A DNA stretch of 64,000 bases from Heliopora coerulea (GCA_030142905.1 JASJOG010000061.1:310001-374000), one strand, 5' to 3'; positions 1 through 12,640 are shown, counted from the first letter of the stretch. A program made the numbers and translations. Notes: generated by a model from the sequence alone, not told the origin.

Positions 1-199
1 TTGCGAGAGTTTGCCTTGCAGAAACGCTAATGTTCGGAGAGCATATCCTTACGATAAAACTGCTTTGAACAAGTATCACAAGTATGGGTTGGTACATCTT
101 CGTGTTTCTTCTCATGGCGAGAGAGTCCATCTTTTTGTAGTAAAACACTCATTGCACACCGTTCAGGTAGAGTTCGTTTCTCCATGGAGAGACCTTTAA
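1..199 (-). pseudogene. degraded C2H2 zinc-finger fragment
   Basis: On the minus strand the sequence reads two C2H2-like fingers. The first has CNEC and, after a one-base frame change, HEKKH; the second has CDTC followed by a His and Cys, with an in-frame TAG between them (EH*RFC). The spacing and the linker-like HEDVPTH support a zinc-finger origin. A frameshift plus a stop in under 200 bases means it is a relic. It may be the tail of a zinc-finger gene lying to the left or of a transposon that carries fingers; neither can be decided here. Confidence 0.4.
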
Positions 200-2767
200 T
201 GTCGTCTTAGACTTCTTAATTGAGTAAAGCTTTTGGAACAGATCTCACATACATAAGCCAGCTTAGTTTTGTAACTTATAATTGAATCTGGAAGCAAACA
301 GACCTAACGTTTAAAGAAACATGTAACAGATGGCAAAATTTGTACAGCGTTCGGCTTATATACGGTGGTGGCTCTAAAAGTGCGCATGCGCATTTTTATT
401 CTTCATGCGCATTTTTTCTCATTGGTTACTGAGATACTTCATAAGTATGCATAATTTACATCACAATATCGATTGCACCATCACTACTTAATAACCACAT
501 AGTTCATAAGGATTTGCTTAAAACATAAAGGGGACCATCCCTCTTAAGCAATAACACTGAAATAAGAATTGTAGTACAAAAATTTGCAAATGAAACGACA
601 AGTTGTTTCTCTACATATATGCAAACACAACACAACCCATTAAGGAGATAAATCGTATCCTATTGATAAGGTGTTGTTTGATGCAAGAAGGAAGACCGAT
701 TCTGCACATTTGAGCAGATCGAATAACGCTGTGCTTGTAACGAGGTTTAATTTGTGAACACTGTGTACATAACTTTGAAAATAATAGAACATTACGAATC
801 CCTATTACTTGTCTAAAATCAACAACACTGGCGATAGTAATTGAGTGTTTTGTATAGTACATTGTTCGCCCTGTGCATTGATGTCACTAAAAAGTACATT
901 TAATACAGTTTTTACCGAATATGATGTTGTTGATTTTTTTAAAATTCAATATGTTACACATAATTCCACATAAAATCTATAAACCATAAATAGTGATACA
1001 ATTTAAATAAGGGCCTTAACTGACATAAATACACAATAATAACTATTCATAAACACTTCAATAAACTCGATTGGCATAAATAAATTAACTCAATTAATGT
1101 TTTGAATGTTTCAAATGATGACGTAATCAGTGGTGCATTGGGCACCACCGACTACACCGATCCCAGAATCCATCACGTATATACTACTATCAATTTTAAA
1201 TTTCAGTAGCTTAACAATTATGAATAGTGAACGGCAGTGCAAAAGAGATAATTATAGCTCTTGTGATCCTGTTGCTTGGAAACGTTACGAAAAAGAACAA
1301 AACAGTAGACATTTTTACTTACGTAAACAGCCAGCTGTTTCCCAAAGCCAGTTTGGTTTCCACGTGCTACGCGTGTAGAAAGGATTAAGAAGTGTAGCAA
1401 GATAGGACCCAGCTTATTGTTTGTATACAGTTAATTGAGCCATTTTCGTTTCACATGCAAATATCTTAAAGTAGTTTTCTTCTACGACAGACAGGAATGA
1501 TATCAACACGAGCAAAAATGCAGTAGGTTTAGTGACCTTTGTATTTTCAGGGTGTATGTATATTTGATAAACGTTTAAATTGATACATCACTTTTTACAC
1601 ATAAAATCTGGTCATTTTTTCCATTACATTTTTCATATTTTTCAAGGAAAATTCCGCGAAATGCATATCTGAAGGTAAGTCCTGACCTCCCCACTTTTAA
1701 AATCGTATCACGGCCCCTACATTTGTGCATTCAATCAGATCATTTTTAACGTGGTTCATTATTATGATGAATATTTTGCTGATTAAATACACAAGTTGGT
1801 GTATGAAGTGTCAGTTTCCTTATTGCATTTTCAAGTTTGTGAAGTACTTCCTGTATCATCTTGAATATTATGACATTGATACATTCTGACTGATCAATAT
1901 TGAAGTGATTGATTGTTATATGATAACCTTTTGGTGATTAAATAAACAATTTGCAGTATGAAGTGTCAGAAATATTCATCCAGTGATTCTGTTTCTCCAT
2001 GGGATTTTCAAGCTATTCATTATTGTGACGACTTATTGCTGGTGATGGATGGGCTTAGTGCCAGTTGTACATCTATTATTTTTTTATTTATTTATTTATT
2101 TATTTATTTAAACATCTTTAGACACGGTAACCTGATCATCCAACAAGGAGTTGCTTTTCATAGGGCCGTGTAGTAAAATATGTAATAATTAAGAGAATAT
2201 ATTTACAATTAAAATGATGTGATGAATTCAGTGAAAAATCTTTACAAAGGAAAGGAAAGCTATTCACAGTCAGACTGAATGCAAAGAACAAATCCATGAA
2301 AGAGGACTTGAGATGAATTCATTATAAGCCAGCACTGAGGACCAATTCACTTAAGTGTTGTTCAAGCATCATGGTAAATATTTTACACTTATAGTAAGTC
2401 TCCACTTCTATGTTTAGTTAAACAGTAATGTTGGGCTAGACTTGCTCATAGCTAGCAATGTTGGATTCACTAACAGATTTGTCAGTGTTCCATAAGCATG
2501 GCAATAGTCTCTGACATAAGATAAAACAGCGCAAAATATGTTGCACTTTGCCTACTTTAAACAACATTTTGTGATAATCAGAATTCTTAAAAACTATCAT
2601 CAAAATACAGGAAATGGCATTTCCAAGACTTCAAATTTCAAAATTTTCCAGGAGGCATGCCCCCATACCCCCTAGAGGGGTCTCGCACCTTTAGTGCTCG
2701 CACTGACTCTGAAGTCACAATAGCATGACCAGTCATTTATGGTCAGCTTTGTCACTGCTATCATATC
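200..2767. other. no gene seen; AT-rich intergenic DNA with an ATTT microsatellite
   Basis: Only short, composition-driven open frames occur here. An (ATTT)n run lies at about 2084-2110. Near 2650-2700 there is a GC-richer patch with runs of C and G of the kind often found in dispersed repeats. I see no splice-bounded coding segment. Confidence 0.5.
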
Positions 2768-3500
2768 CGGCTTATTTCCCTATTGAGCTGTCGTTGGGAG
2801 CTGAGGGCCAAAAGAGTAAATTGGAATGTCCCAAAAGACCTTTAAGTCATCAGTCTTCACGACTGGTTTAGGTTCCATATTCGTGTTTGGGGTAGGTATC
2901 GTCTTAATAATGAGAAATTGTTGCGGTACTGTAAAATACAAACATTTAAGTACGTTATTATGACGATAGAAGTATTCTGTCTGGGAAAATCGTGGACAAC
3001 CAGTTATGAGGTGAGACACGGTTTCAGGCTTATTTTCACAAAGGTGGCAGAGATTGATGGTGACATCTTGCCCAAGTTTTAAACTATAGTACACACGAGT
3101 TGGAATAAGTTGTTAAACAATTTCCTCCATATAAGTAACAATATCCGTTGAACAGCTCTTCCAGCTATTCAACCAGGGGAAACCTCTAATTTGGTCTTTC
3201 GCTTCGCACCGCTTGTTAGTAATGCGACTAAGCCATGGATGATTGGTAACCACTTTCTCAATATGTGCAATTCTTGCTATTCGGAGGAGCGTTTTAATCT
3301 TTCTCATCTCAATGACTATTCTCTCACCAGTGGCGTCAGTTGTACAATTAATAACCCACTTATCATTACTACCCTTGCAAATCTCCGTTCCCAACTCTTC
3401 TGCGTTCTTCTTAGTATCCTTCATCAACGATTTCCTTCCTCTACTTCTTCTTGCTTGATCGGCTTGAGCAGCCGCTTTAGCGGGTTGGTCGGTTGATTGC
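2768..3500 (-). pseudogene. LINE (non-LTR retrotransposon) C-terminal relic with CCHC-type end
   Basis: Two consecutive minus-strand frames (3427-3113, then 3094-2780) read as the end of a non-LTR retrotransposon polyprotein. The upstream part is a Lys/Arg-rich segment with ICKGSNDKW and HPWLSRITNKRCEAKDQIRG. The downstream part has CHLCENKPETVSHLITGCP followed by EYFYRHN, the Cys-Cys-His-Cys pattern and RHN signature seen at the C-terminus of many LINE proteins. A stop and small frame change separate the two parts, and no reverse transcriptase domain remains, so this is a 5'-truncated dead copy. The family (CR1, Rex, R2-like) cannot be decided from this end alone. Confidence 0.7.
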
Positions 3501-5169
3501 CGAGGGAAACTGTCATTTTACTACGTGAAACAAAAGTCTTTGTTGTAGAGTGGAAATGGGAGTTTATTCTAGAGAAAGTTTAGGCATGTTTAAGGTAAGC
3601 AAAGAATTTAAACGTCCGGAAACTTTGAATGAGTCATGTCGTTCGTCAGGGAAGAATATTTACCGTGTGAATATTTTCATGTCTGCCAAATATGAGGTTT
3701 AAAGCCAATGGTCTTTCATCTTTCATCTTTCATGACCTAGTTCTGGTTACTTCTTCAAAACGTGGGCCCCTTCAGTGCAGGGGATTGAACACACTAGTGT
3801 AAATTTTGGCCACATTTCGTATTTCGTTTATGGATGACTTAATGAAAATGCAGTCTACTTCGTTCACAAATGAAGGCTTGAACGACCGTGCAAAGATGAT
3901 TCCTGAAGTGGCTAGCTTCTCACAAACGTTTAAAAGAAAGGAAAAGAAAAACCCTGATTTCATTACAAAAATAAATTTTGGCGCATAATTTTATGTTTAT
4001 GCCCTCCTGCATTTTCAAACTCCCTTGTCTTCTCCCAGTGGCAATGTGATGTGCTGAAAGATCCTTAAAATGTCCATCTAGTGAAAAGTAAGCTTGGACG
4101 AAGCTCTTACTTGAAAGAACATTATAAAGAAATTGGTCTTTACAGCTGTACTGTCTTCATAAATGACGCTTTGTTTGTCATCCTTTTGTATGCATATTAA
4201 TAACTCACTCTCTACAACCTCGATAGAGAGCAAAAATTCTTTTCATTTTCTTCAACAAAAACAAGTTAAGTAGCTAATTTACATTTCTATGAAAGAGCAT
4301 TAGACGCCATTTATGAACCAGGTTTATAACTTAATTCGTTCTTGGGCTACTAAGATTTTATACAAAACTACTTTGCACAATAAGTAAGTGGGAAATCATG
4401 GATACCTGAGATAATTTAAAATCACTCAAAGCTATTCTTCATTAGTGTCCTCGGACAAATATACCCACCTGCTCAGTTTTTACCAACTTTGTTTGACAAC
4501 TTCAACGATATTCCAACGTGACGTAGCAGAGTGTGATTTGCATATCAAACAAATTTTCATACCTCAAGAAGGAGAGTATGAGATACGGGGAAGCTATAGA
4601 GGCTAACCTTAATTTAAAATGGTGTTCCTTCTAAACCATTGTTTTGTTGCAATTGGGGAACACTTAAAGACGAGCACTGTGGTGGTGCGTTAAGAAACAT
4701 AAATGATACAAACTTACACGTGTACATACACGGACATTTCTAAGTATACAGACATTTCTGTTGATAGCGAATGGATTTAAATATGCATGTAAATCACTGC
4801 TAAAGTATGTTGTAATTAAGTTAATTTTTCATTGCATTGCCTAAAGATTTTCCAAATAAATAATTTATAGTGTGAATACCAACATCTAAAGATAGGGATC
4901 AATACAGAATGCCAAATAATTATCTACTATAATGTGGAGGATTACTATTGGTAATATAAAAAACATGTCAGTCTTTTGATTAGGTTTTTAATCTTTAGTA
5001 TGTGGAGTTCCTTTCATTTCGAAAAAAGTTCCCATCGATTTGTCAATAACTTCCTTAATTTTGTTTTTCTTGGAATTCTTCAGTTTTCCAGAATTTCAAA
5101 ACAGTTGGAAAAATTTCAGTGATAGGTATTTCAGAAATTAATTAAGGTAATTAGCTATCAGAAGTGTGC
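3501..5169. other. no gene seen; 3' flank of the SAM-domain gene
   Basis: AT-rich sequence downstream (on the minus strand) of the SAM-domain gene. Some of the proximal part must be its 3' untranslated region, but I could not pick a polyadenylation signal with confidence. The open frames are short and lack recognisable motifs. Confidence 0.4.
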
Positions 5170-5540
5170 TTAATTTTTCGGCCGCCATCCTTTTATCACT
5201 TTCTTCAGCTTCAATTGTTGTAAGGGGTCATCAACGCCCAAAGCTCCAAAGGTATTGTCGTCTAGAGATTTCAAAAGTTCTCCGTCAACGAGGTTTTTCT
5301 TAAACTCGTGTACATGTTCGTTCATATTTAAATATCGAAGGACTTGGGAAACATTATCCACTGTTAGTTCTGATAAGTTCTCCGGAATTTTAAAGTTTTT
5401 CGCTTGGATGGCTAGACTAAACTCGTCATTGCTCATTTTCGGAGAAAGTTCTGGTGGCGGGAGTTCAGGTAATGGTCGATCCGAGGCAGAGTTCGGTGGA
5501 GACTGCGACAGTTGGTCGTCCAGTGGAATAACGTACATGT
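5170..5540 (-). CDS. SAM-domain gene, last exon (Pro-rich linker plus SAM domain)
   Basis: Acceptor TTCTAG precedes 5540. The exon starts in the Asp codon of DMYVIPLDDQ, passes through a Pro-rich stretch able to bind SH3 or WW domains, and ends in a SAM fold: LTVDNVSQVLRYLNMNEHV, then FKKNLVDGELLKSLDD, then LGV.DPLQQLKLKKVIKGW. The helix-ending KKVIKGW is typical of SAM helix 5. TAA at 5172-5170. Confidence 0.85.
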
Positions 5541-8500
5541 CTAGAATTAAAATCATTAATTAATAATTACCATATAATATGAGTAATGATAGTAACAATT
5601 ACGATGACGATGGTGATAATGACGATAATGTTGGTGGTAAGGGTAAGCGTAATTAAAACGATAATAGTGATAAGGGTCTTCGACATCAGTTTAAAAAGGA
5701 GACATGGGGAAGTATTCTCTTGCCATCATTGGCTGCTGAAAGCAGTTAGATGGCAAGTTGTACCGGATTAATATAAACCATGAATATTTAATAATAATAA
5801 TAATCGTTGTAACGATAATGACAAGGCAGAGGATAAATATGATGTTAATTACGATGCCAATCATGATGATAAAGATCTCCTTAGTTCCATCTAAGAAACT
5901 CACAGATTTCCTCATACAGTGCGAGATTGCAGAGACATTTATTCTGCTTCTAAGTCAGCATTTCTAGGAACAGCATACGGGCTCTTTCACAGATTCTTAA
6001 TGGCTGAAAACGTTTTCATAAAGCCTGGCATAAAATGAAACTAATATTACCATTTCTTATCGGAGACAGATGAAGCAGGCTAAGTACCTTGTGCTGACTC
6101 TTTTGAAATTGAAATGAACCAACACGCTACAAGTCCAGCTGACAGGACATCTGAGAGCCTATGATTCAACGCCGTTGTCCGACCAGACCAGATAATCTGA
6201 GCATTTTCTGATGAAGATGGTATATCCCAGTTATTTGTTGTTGTTTAGGGGAAAAACATACGGTAGAAAGGTTTGTAAACTTTCTTTTCAATATTGTCCT
6301 CCATCATAAATTCTTTTTCGTATGAACTACTCAAATATAGTAAATAATAACTTTTACTATGTACGAAGTTATCATTACTGGGAGAAGGTGAGGGCTTTTC
6401 TTAAGGAGAATCAGATTTTGGAGGACTTCCACACTGATCAGTCATTCTCTAGTTCGTTCAATAGTTCCATCAAAGCATTTATTTCTAATTGACAGAATTA
6501 AACCACAGATGATATGGTTGTGCATAAATATAAAAGATGACAATTAAAATGGCGTATCACCATGAATCCCACTTCAAATTGTTTGCCATAAATTTTTTCG
6601 AAAAGTCACCAAATCTGGTTGCAGCACCACTTTTCTACCAAGAATGTCCAAAGACAACTGTCTTTGAGATATTCCCTCGTAATTAAATCAGTTTGTTAGA
6701 TCTAGTGGTTAGGGATATTCATCAATACTGTGTTAATCATAGTATGAAACTTAACCCTAAAATATGTAAAGAAATGGTGGTGAATTTTACAAAAAATCCA
6801 AATATAGTAATGAGACCGTTATGTGTAGGTAATTGTGAGATTGAGCATGTTTCCTCGTATAAACTCTTAGGAGTAGTTATCAGTGAAGATCTCAGATGGA
6901 ATCAACATGTAGATTATCTTGTTATTCGGGCATCTAAGAAACTTTATGCCTTACAACTACTGAAAAGAACGGGCGTGAATACATCAGACTTATTGAATGT
7001 CTATAGGAGTAGTGTTAGGTCTATCTTAGAATATGCCTTCCAGGTTTGGCAAAATATCCCTGAGTACCTCTAATAGCATTGAATCAATTCAAAAAAGGGC
7101 TTTTAAGATCATTTACCCGGACTGCACATACGATCACGCCCTGGTGCTGACTAATGAAAACACTCTATCGGATAGACGAGACAGTTTATGTAGGATGTTT
7201 ATGACAGAGATGGTGGAGAGTAGAGAACATCCATTGGTATTCCTGGTGCAGTTGTCTATGTTGGAGAATATACCATATAACTTAAGACCAGGCGCTACGC
7301 AATCTACCAAACCACTGAAAAGGACTAAGAGAAGCCAGGATTTTTTCACCACCAAATATCACGCGTGATTAGATCGTTATTAGATTGGAACATTATTAGT
7401 TAGCAATATTGGATTGTTATTAGAATTTGTACATTATTATTAGTAGTAGTAGTAATATTGTAATTATCCCTTGTTAATTCAGTTTATATTTTAACTGCAA
7501 GAAAGTGGAATAAACATTATTTGATTGATTTGATTATTTGATATAAATGCGACAGCTGAGATGAATTAAATCACCTATGTATTCCCCAAGGGTGACTGCA
7601 AAGCCAAGGTTTCATCGTCCATTTAAGCTACAATGGCTTACCGTCAGTCTCATCTTCATTGTACTTGATATCCACTTCAATAGCACTCAAACCTGACTTT
7701 TTACTATTGTTGCCTAGAGCATGCAACGTTTCGCTGTTAGCGTTGGCCTCGATCTTGTCCACTGTTACCACTTCACTCGATGGACAATCCTTCTTTTTAT
7801 CCTTGCCATTCACTTTTCTTGTTAACCGACCTAGAACAGAAATTAATAACATTTTCAATCCTGGTCCTTGCACAGCAAACACGCATTCATGCTCAAGCGG
7901 GCACATGGACACACGAACACATTTATGTGCTGGCGCGCAAACATACATGGCCACCCCATCACGAACATGGACGAGCATGAGCAAACAAACATGCACGAGT
8001 ATGAGAATACTTAAGCTAAACTGTTACCCAACCCGTCACTATAATTTCTTTATTTGGGTAATTTTTTATTTTATTTTCTTGCTGTCACTCAACATATACT
8101 TCTACTTTCAACTCCTCACTAAATTACATCTTTGTCCGTCATCACTCATACACAGTCAACAGGCTAAAGACAAGCTCCATATGATACATTGTATAGATTT
8201 ACGTCTGTTTGCAAATAAAGATAATTCAATAAAAAGCAAACATAATACAAAAATAAGTTGTTAGGCTATTAGCATTCTGTCGTAATTCAGGGGTTGGCAA
8301 CCAGGTGTTGCCTTCTGTCTAGTAAATGATAAACTTCACAAGCACAGGGACTAGTTAGTGAGAACGTTTTGATTGAGCACTGGAAGTATCAACTTATTCA
8401 ATATAAAAGTTTGTCGGTTTTCAAGTCGTTTTACATAAAAAGGTTCAAAGTACAAGAATGTTTATGATCTATATTATCACTAAATATATTTAACGTGTAT

Positions 8501-11500
8501 CCGGTCATCTGCTGAACCACTGCTTTCTTGATTAGTATACTGTGCACTGAAAACATCTGATATTTTTAATTGAAGAAAAATAAGTTTGAAGTTCATGACT
8601 GCAGTTCTCAATAATGTTTCAGGTATGTATCAATGATATTGACATGGTTAATGTTATAGTTAACTCATGTCATCTGTCGTTTTATTTGGATGAGTTATGT
8701 CTAATTTAGATTTTCAATTCCGATGGACGTCAGGACACACGATGGAATAGTTGCAAAAGGTTTTGCATGTTTAGTCGCCGCCCTTCCTTCAGTTTATACC
8801 AGAGGCTTCCGACTCGGGAATACTTTTGATTTGAAAGAACGAAAGCAAGCCGCTATGTGTTGCTTGAATAGCTATTATAATGCATACTCCTTGGTCTACA
8901 GGGAATCAATAATATTTATCCGAAACTGTTCGCGTCGGTTGAATTCCTTAATCGATTTTTGTATTTTGTCTTCTTATTCTTCAAATTCGGTATTTTTAGT
9001 TTGGGAACGTGTTTTAATATCTTAACTTAAATCATCCCTTACTTCCAAGACATTTGGTTTTGTTTTTGTGATTATTACCCTCAGACTTTCATATCTTCCA
9101 TCTCCGAGTATCTTTTCTTTGGCACTTAATTATACCAATACTTGTTCAGTTGTTGTCTTTAATATTATCACCATATGTCGGTATGGTAACCTGAAAGTTA
9201 ACGTAACTCTTGACTATAATTAATTAATTAACTTTGAAAAATGTCACTGAGGCGGCGTCTAAACCGAACGTGATCTTTGGATTGTTTGGGTGACTACCGA
9301 CGTTAGTATCTTTGAACTTTGGAATTAGACTAGTTATGAAAAGGCTACCTTCATATCGTCTTCAATAGCATACATGGACAGTTGTGCTACGTCTGCACAC
9401 TACACAAATGTGTGCTCCAGGTTTGATATTAGCACTCAAGACCTGTAGGATTAGTTGGTTTTACACAATTTTAGACAGCTACTTTGTACAGGCACCTCAA
9501 CACCTATTTCATCCCAAAAAAAGTACGACCGCACAACTTCCTTGTTTGTGCTAACATCATGAATTTTACCTTTGACAACCCGCAAGGTGAACATAGCTAA
9601 AGCGACGAACTTTGTCTTATGAACATGAGCTGACTCCATAAAGAAAAAACAAATGTTTGTGCATCAAACTGGGTGCATGGTACCCATCATTCCTGGCAGT
9701 AACCGACTAGAAATGATGTTAAGCAATGCGTTTTTCAGAGACTCTGAGCCTAATTCGGACGGATCGATTTTGGCGTCTAATTTGTACAGCAAAATAACTA
9801 TGGTATTCATGATATGATATCCCAGTGTACATTTAAGGGAAGGTTTCTATGACAGGCATCGTTTCTTTCTTGTAATGAATCTAAAGACATAGTGCTGCCT
9901 CGGCAGGGTTGAGCTGAACGATGTGTAAAAGCCGAACGTGTCACGGGACTGCCGAAACTTGCCAGAAAAGAAACTAACATTTTGAACAAAAGATCTTTGT
10001 CGGTGAAATTGCTCTTCTAGGTTTGGTTCTTAAAGGTCACCATTATTAGTTCGCCGTTATATTTTTGAAATCATTCGAGAGGTTTAGTTGAGCATCACAA
10101 TCAGGCCAACGATTGTTAACACCTTTTATCACATCATATATTCAACTGTGCTGGATTTACATATGCAACTACTTACTCCCGGGCTCGCGACATACTTGAG
10201 TGTTGCTAACAATCTTGTTGAAAAGTTTTGAGATTTTAATGCATTTATTTTTACTTCATGAAATAGACATCACGAGCAAAATTGAAAATAATTACTTGAT
10301 AAAGATGCTATATGGTTGAAATTTATCATTTATGAATTTGGTCTATTGTAATTTGGAAATCATTTTTATTTGTTGCAATCGATCACAAGAACATAAAGCC
10401 CACAAGGTTAGCAAAGAAGCAAAGCTGAACCACAACATTCATGCATGATGTTTCAGCGTCTCGACGGACAGAGGAAAATACTGCTTATTTAATTACTGAC
10501 TTCTCGACCGATGTCAAATATTTTAAATGAAAACTGAGTGTGTTTAAAATGTTTTGTTTTCCAAATTGAAAGATCAAAATGTTCAACAATTGCAAAGAAG
10601 GAATCAAAATCTTTAAAAACATAGAACAGGGCATGGCTGAGAAAGCTGAACCAATTCTCTTTGACTAAATTAGATATTTAACTACTCTTTAGGAGACAAT
10701 CGTGTCTCACCTTCAAGGAAGTTTATTGGTTTTCGTAAACTTCTAAGTCATTGAAGTTAATGATTTTTTGTCCAGTGATCGGAAATTTTATTGGCTCATT
10801 TTTGCAGATGAGAGCACCAATCTTCCACTTGTTAGAAGGCTATGAATTTCTGTTGACAAAATGAGTAGTCTCTTGTGCTTAGCAACATTACGTGCAATAA
10901 TTTGTGTTTAGCAAAAGACAGTCATTTACATCTTTTAAAATGATGATCAGTTTCCAACGTACGTCATGAGATGTCGAGGGGCAAAATAATGTAACCACAA
11001 GGACCCCTACATGCGCATTTGTTCTTAAGAATTTCGATGCGGAAAAGTAAGAGAATACACAACACAACTTACTTCATGACAAACGTACAACAGGTACAGA
11101 TTAAGCACGCCAATTAAACTTAATATATCTCGTTTAGTACTCACCAAATATCGAAGCTTTTGCTTTGGAAGACTTCTCGGAAGGTTCAACCACTTTATAG
11201 CTTCCCTCATCAGATGTAATTCTCTTCTTTTCGGCTTCCAGCAATTTTGATGGTGTTAGATAACCGGAATCGTCTTCAGCGAGATCGGCTGCTACTTCTT
11301 CCTTCTTGTCCTTCGGTTTCTTATCACTCTTTTTAAATTTTTTTAGTTTCTCCTCCTTTGGTTTCTCATCGAAAGATTTCTGCTTTACCTCCTTCGATTT
11401 ATTCTCTTTTATTATCTCCTTCGATTTCTCTTTCGTTTTGTACTCTTCCACTTTCTCCTTTGGTTTCTCTTTCCTTTCATCTTTACCGTCGTTCTTGGTT

Positions 11501-12159
11501 TTGGTATTAGTCTTATTTGTTTGATTTTTGTCGTCATGCTTCGGCTCATCACTATCACCTGCACCTTCCTGGAGAGGTACAACCTCTTCGTACGTCGATT
11601 CGTTGCCATAATACTGCTGTAATACCTCACTGCCTGTAGACGTAGAGATTGCTAAGCTCAAATGTCTTTCAGTTAATGTAATATCCACAGTGCTATGGAG
11701 CTGCTTACATAACTCACGTGCTCAGTACTTTCATACAATGGCTTTGGCGCAGTTACTAATGCTATGGTGTTGTAAAACCTTATTTAACTACACACACCTC
11801 GACAACTTTTGTTGATTTTGAGGAGAGGCGTCACACATTTATATATACAAATTTAAAATATTATGAAAAAATGTCATATAACTACTATAAAATACCATTA
11901 TATATGTGTGTGTGTGTGTGTGTAAAAGTTAAAAATGGAACGGAGGCTTTTCCAATCCACAGCAACCGATAACAATTTATCTTTTATCTCGTCAGCCCCT
12001 CCATCTTTAACATTTTGCGTCCCACTTACAGAATACAAGTAAATCGACAACTCTTCGCATTCACAGAGTTTACACTCACCGCCTGGAGATATCCATTTTG
12101 ATTGGGGCAGATTTAATCATTGGACGAGTTCGCAAAGAACTTCGAAGTTCCCGTACCAT
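5170..12159 (-). CDS. multi-exon gene: Tyr-motif, Lys-rich, Pro-rich protein with C-terminal SAM domain
   Basis: Predicted spliced order on the minus strand is 12159-12080, 11692-11145, 7830-7642 and 5540-5170, together 1188 nt (395 residues plus stop). Every junction has GT-AG borders and matching phase: Arg split CG|C, Gly split G|GT, Asp split G|AC. The start is the first ATG of the open frame in exon 1, in a good context (AAAATGG), but an upstream exon cannot be excluded. Exon 2 has tyrosine motifs (YEEV, SGYLTP, SYKVV) around a long Lys/Glu-rich charged stretch, exon 4 opens with DMYVIP, then a Pro-rich run (PELPPPELSP), then a SAM domain at about residues 331-393. The layout suggests a cytoplasmic signalling adaptor whose tyrosines could recruit SH2 proteins and whose SAM domain could oligomerise; that role is inferred from motifs. 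I do not recognise the orthologue. The introns are 386, 3314 and 2101 bp; the last one holds a dead LINE. Confidence 0.72.
5580..5880. repeat. low-complexity GAT/ATA-rich tract in the last intron
   Basis: Imperfect trinucleotide-like GATGATAAT composition over about 300 bases, which generates several chance open frames on both strands. It lies between the last two exons of the SAM-domain gene and shows no coding or splice signal. Confidence 0.6.
6680..7545 (+). pseudogene. 5'-truncated LINE reverse transcriptase tail (CR1-like) with short-repeat 3' end
   Basis: The frame from 6693 reads a reverse-transcriptase C-terminal part: HSMKLNPKICKEMVVNF, then YKLLGVVISEDLRWNQHVDY, then ASKKLYALQLLKRTGV and RSILEYAFQVW. 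These are hallmarks of the thumb region of CR1/L2-type LINEs. Near 7060-7075 the frame shifts and continues as SNSIESIQKRAFKIIYPD and TLSDRRDSLC. The element ends after 7500 in an AATAAA-like stretch and an imperfect TTGATT repeat (about 7515-7543), as usual for CR1-type 3' ends. It is inserted in sense opposite to the host SAM-domain gene. Only the 3' end is present, so the copy is dead. Confidence 0.85.
7642..7830 (-). CDS. SAM-domain gene, exon 3
   Basis: Acceptor TTCTAG is followed by 189 coding bases and a GTAAGC donor. It encodes RLTRKVNGKDKKKDC, then a polar Asn/Ser-rich part ending NEDETD. Its phase-1 start and end fit exons 2 and 4 exactly. The long plus-strand open frame across the same bases (7659-8264) is a shadow. 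Confidence 0.7.
7831..11144 (-). other. intron of the SAM-domain gene; no further exon recognised
   Basis: A 3.3-kb intron. A minus-strand frame at 9639-9451 begins MESAHVHKTKFVALAMFTL and reaches a possible GGTAAAA donor, which could be an alternative exon, but nothing confirms it. The rest is AT-rich and featureless. Confidence 0.4.
11145..11692 (-). CDS. SAM-domain gene, exon 2 (charged Lys/Glu-rich, Tyr motifs)
   Basis: Acceptor CCATAG precedes 11692 and donor G|GTGAGT follows 11145. It encodes an acidic, Tyr-containing start (QYYGNESTYEEVVP), a KEKPKEKVEEYKTKEKSKE-type repeat-like charged stretch likely to be an extended helix or disordered, then DDSGYLTPSK and SYKVVEP. No in-frame ATG lies at its start, which argues it is an internal exon. 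Confidence 0.7.
11903..11923. repeat. GT dinucleotide microsatellite
   Basis: A short (TG)n run in the first intron of the SAM-domain gene. Confidence 0.9.
12080..12159 (-). CDS. SAM-domain gene, predicted exon 1
   Basis: Starts at ATG 12159-12157 and encodes MVRELRSSLRTRPMIKSAPI and then KMDISR plus two bases of an Arg codon. It ends in a strong donor (CG|GTGAGT). The reading frame is closed upstream by a TAA near 12210, so either this is the first coding exon or an upstream exon joins through a weak acceptor such as GAAAAG at about 12188. Confidence 0.55.
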
Positions 12160-12181
12160 TTTAGGCTCACTTTCATCGAGT

Positions 12182-12640
12182 TCACCAGATCTTTTCCAAT
12201 GTCCACGTTAAATGATTCAACACGAAGCCAACGAGAAGATTCGTCTTGTTTGTCATTATCTTCGGGGGTTCGGTCATCTTGTAATAGATTGTCGTCGAAG
12301 GCGAGTTGCTGTTGATCAGATGATATGTCTCCCGTTTCGACTTTTGCTCGCTAAACATGTACTCTTCCAGTCTTGCTGCTAAATCACTCTTATTACCTGT
12401 TATTATCAATCCTCTCTCTACAAGTTCTTTTAATTCAATAACTCTCAGGTCTTTCAGGTCTTTTCCTCTCACATGCAATTCGTCAGTCATTCCAAGGTCC
12501 TGTAAGTCGACTGTAACTAGTCGCCGGCGTAGTATGAAAAACACATAGAGACAATATGCAATAAAACTGGTATAGGCATTGGGGCTATTAGACGCGTAAA
12601 GCCTATGTTCCTGTCGATACATTAGAGACAAACTATAAAG
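12182..12640 (-). pseudogene. SAP-domain relic, probably transposon-derived
   Basis: The minus frame contains MTDELHVRGKDLKDLRVIELKELVERG followed by NKSDLAARLEEYM: a SAP motif (two short helices, EL..RGL...G.KsdL..RL), a DNA-binding fold of about 35 residues. After the SAP motif the natural continuation moves into another frame, where an acidic stretch (QDDRTPEDNDKQDE) stays open for about 70 codons; that looks like a frameshift in a once-longer protein. A reverse-transcriptase relic abuts it on the other strand. A host exon is possible but the frame break favours a relic. Confidence 0.5.

Noticed and set aside
7659..8264. 201-codon plus-strand open frame
   Set aside because: It lies antisense over exon 3 of the SAM-domain gene and the product is low-complexity (hydrophobic, Thr/His-rich) without motifs.
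8723..9025. 100-codon plus-strand open frame
   Set aside because: No motif, no splice context in the right strand, and it sits in a minus-strand intron.
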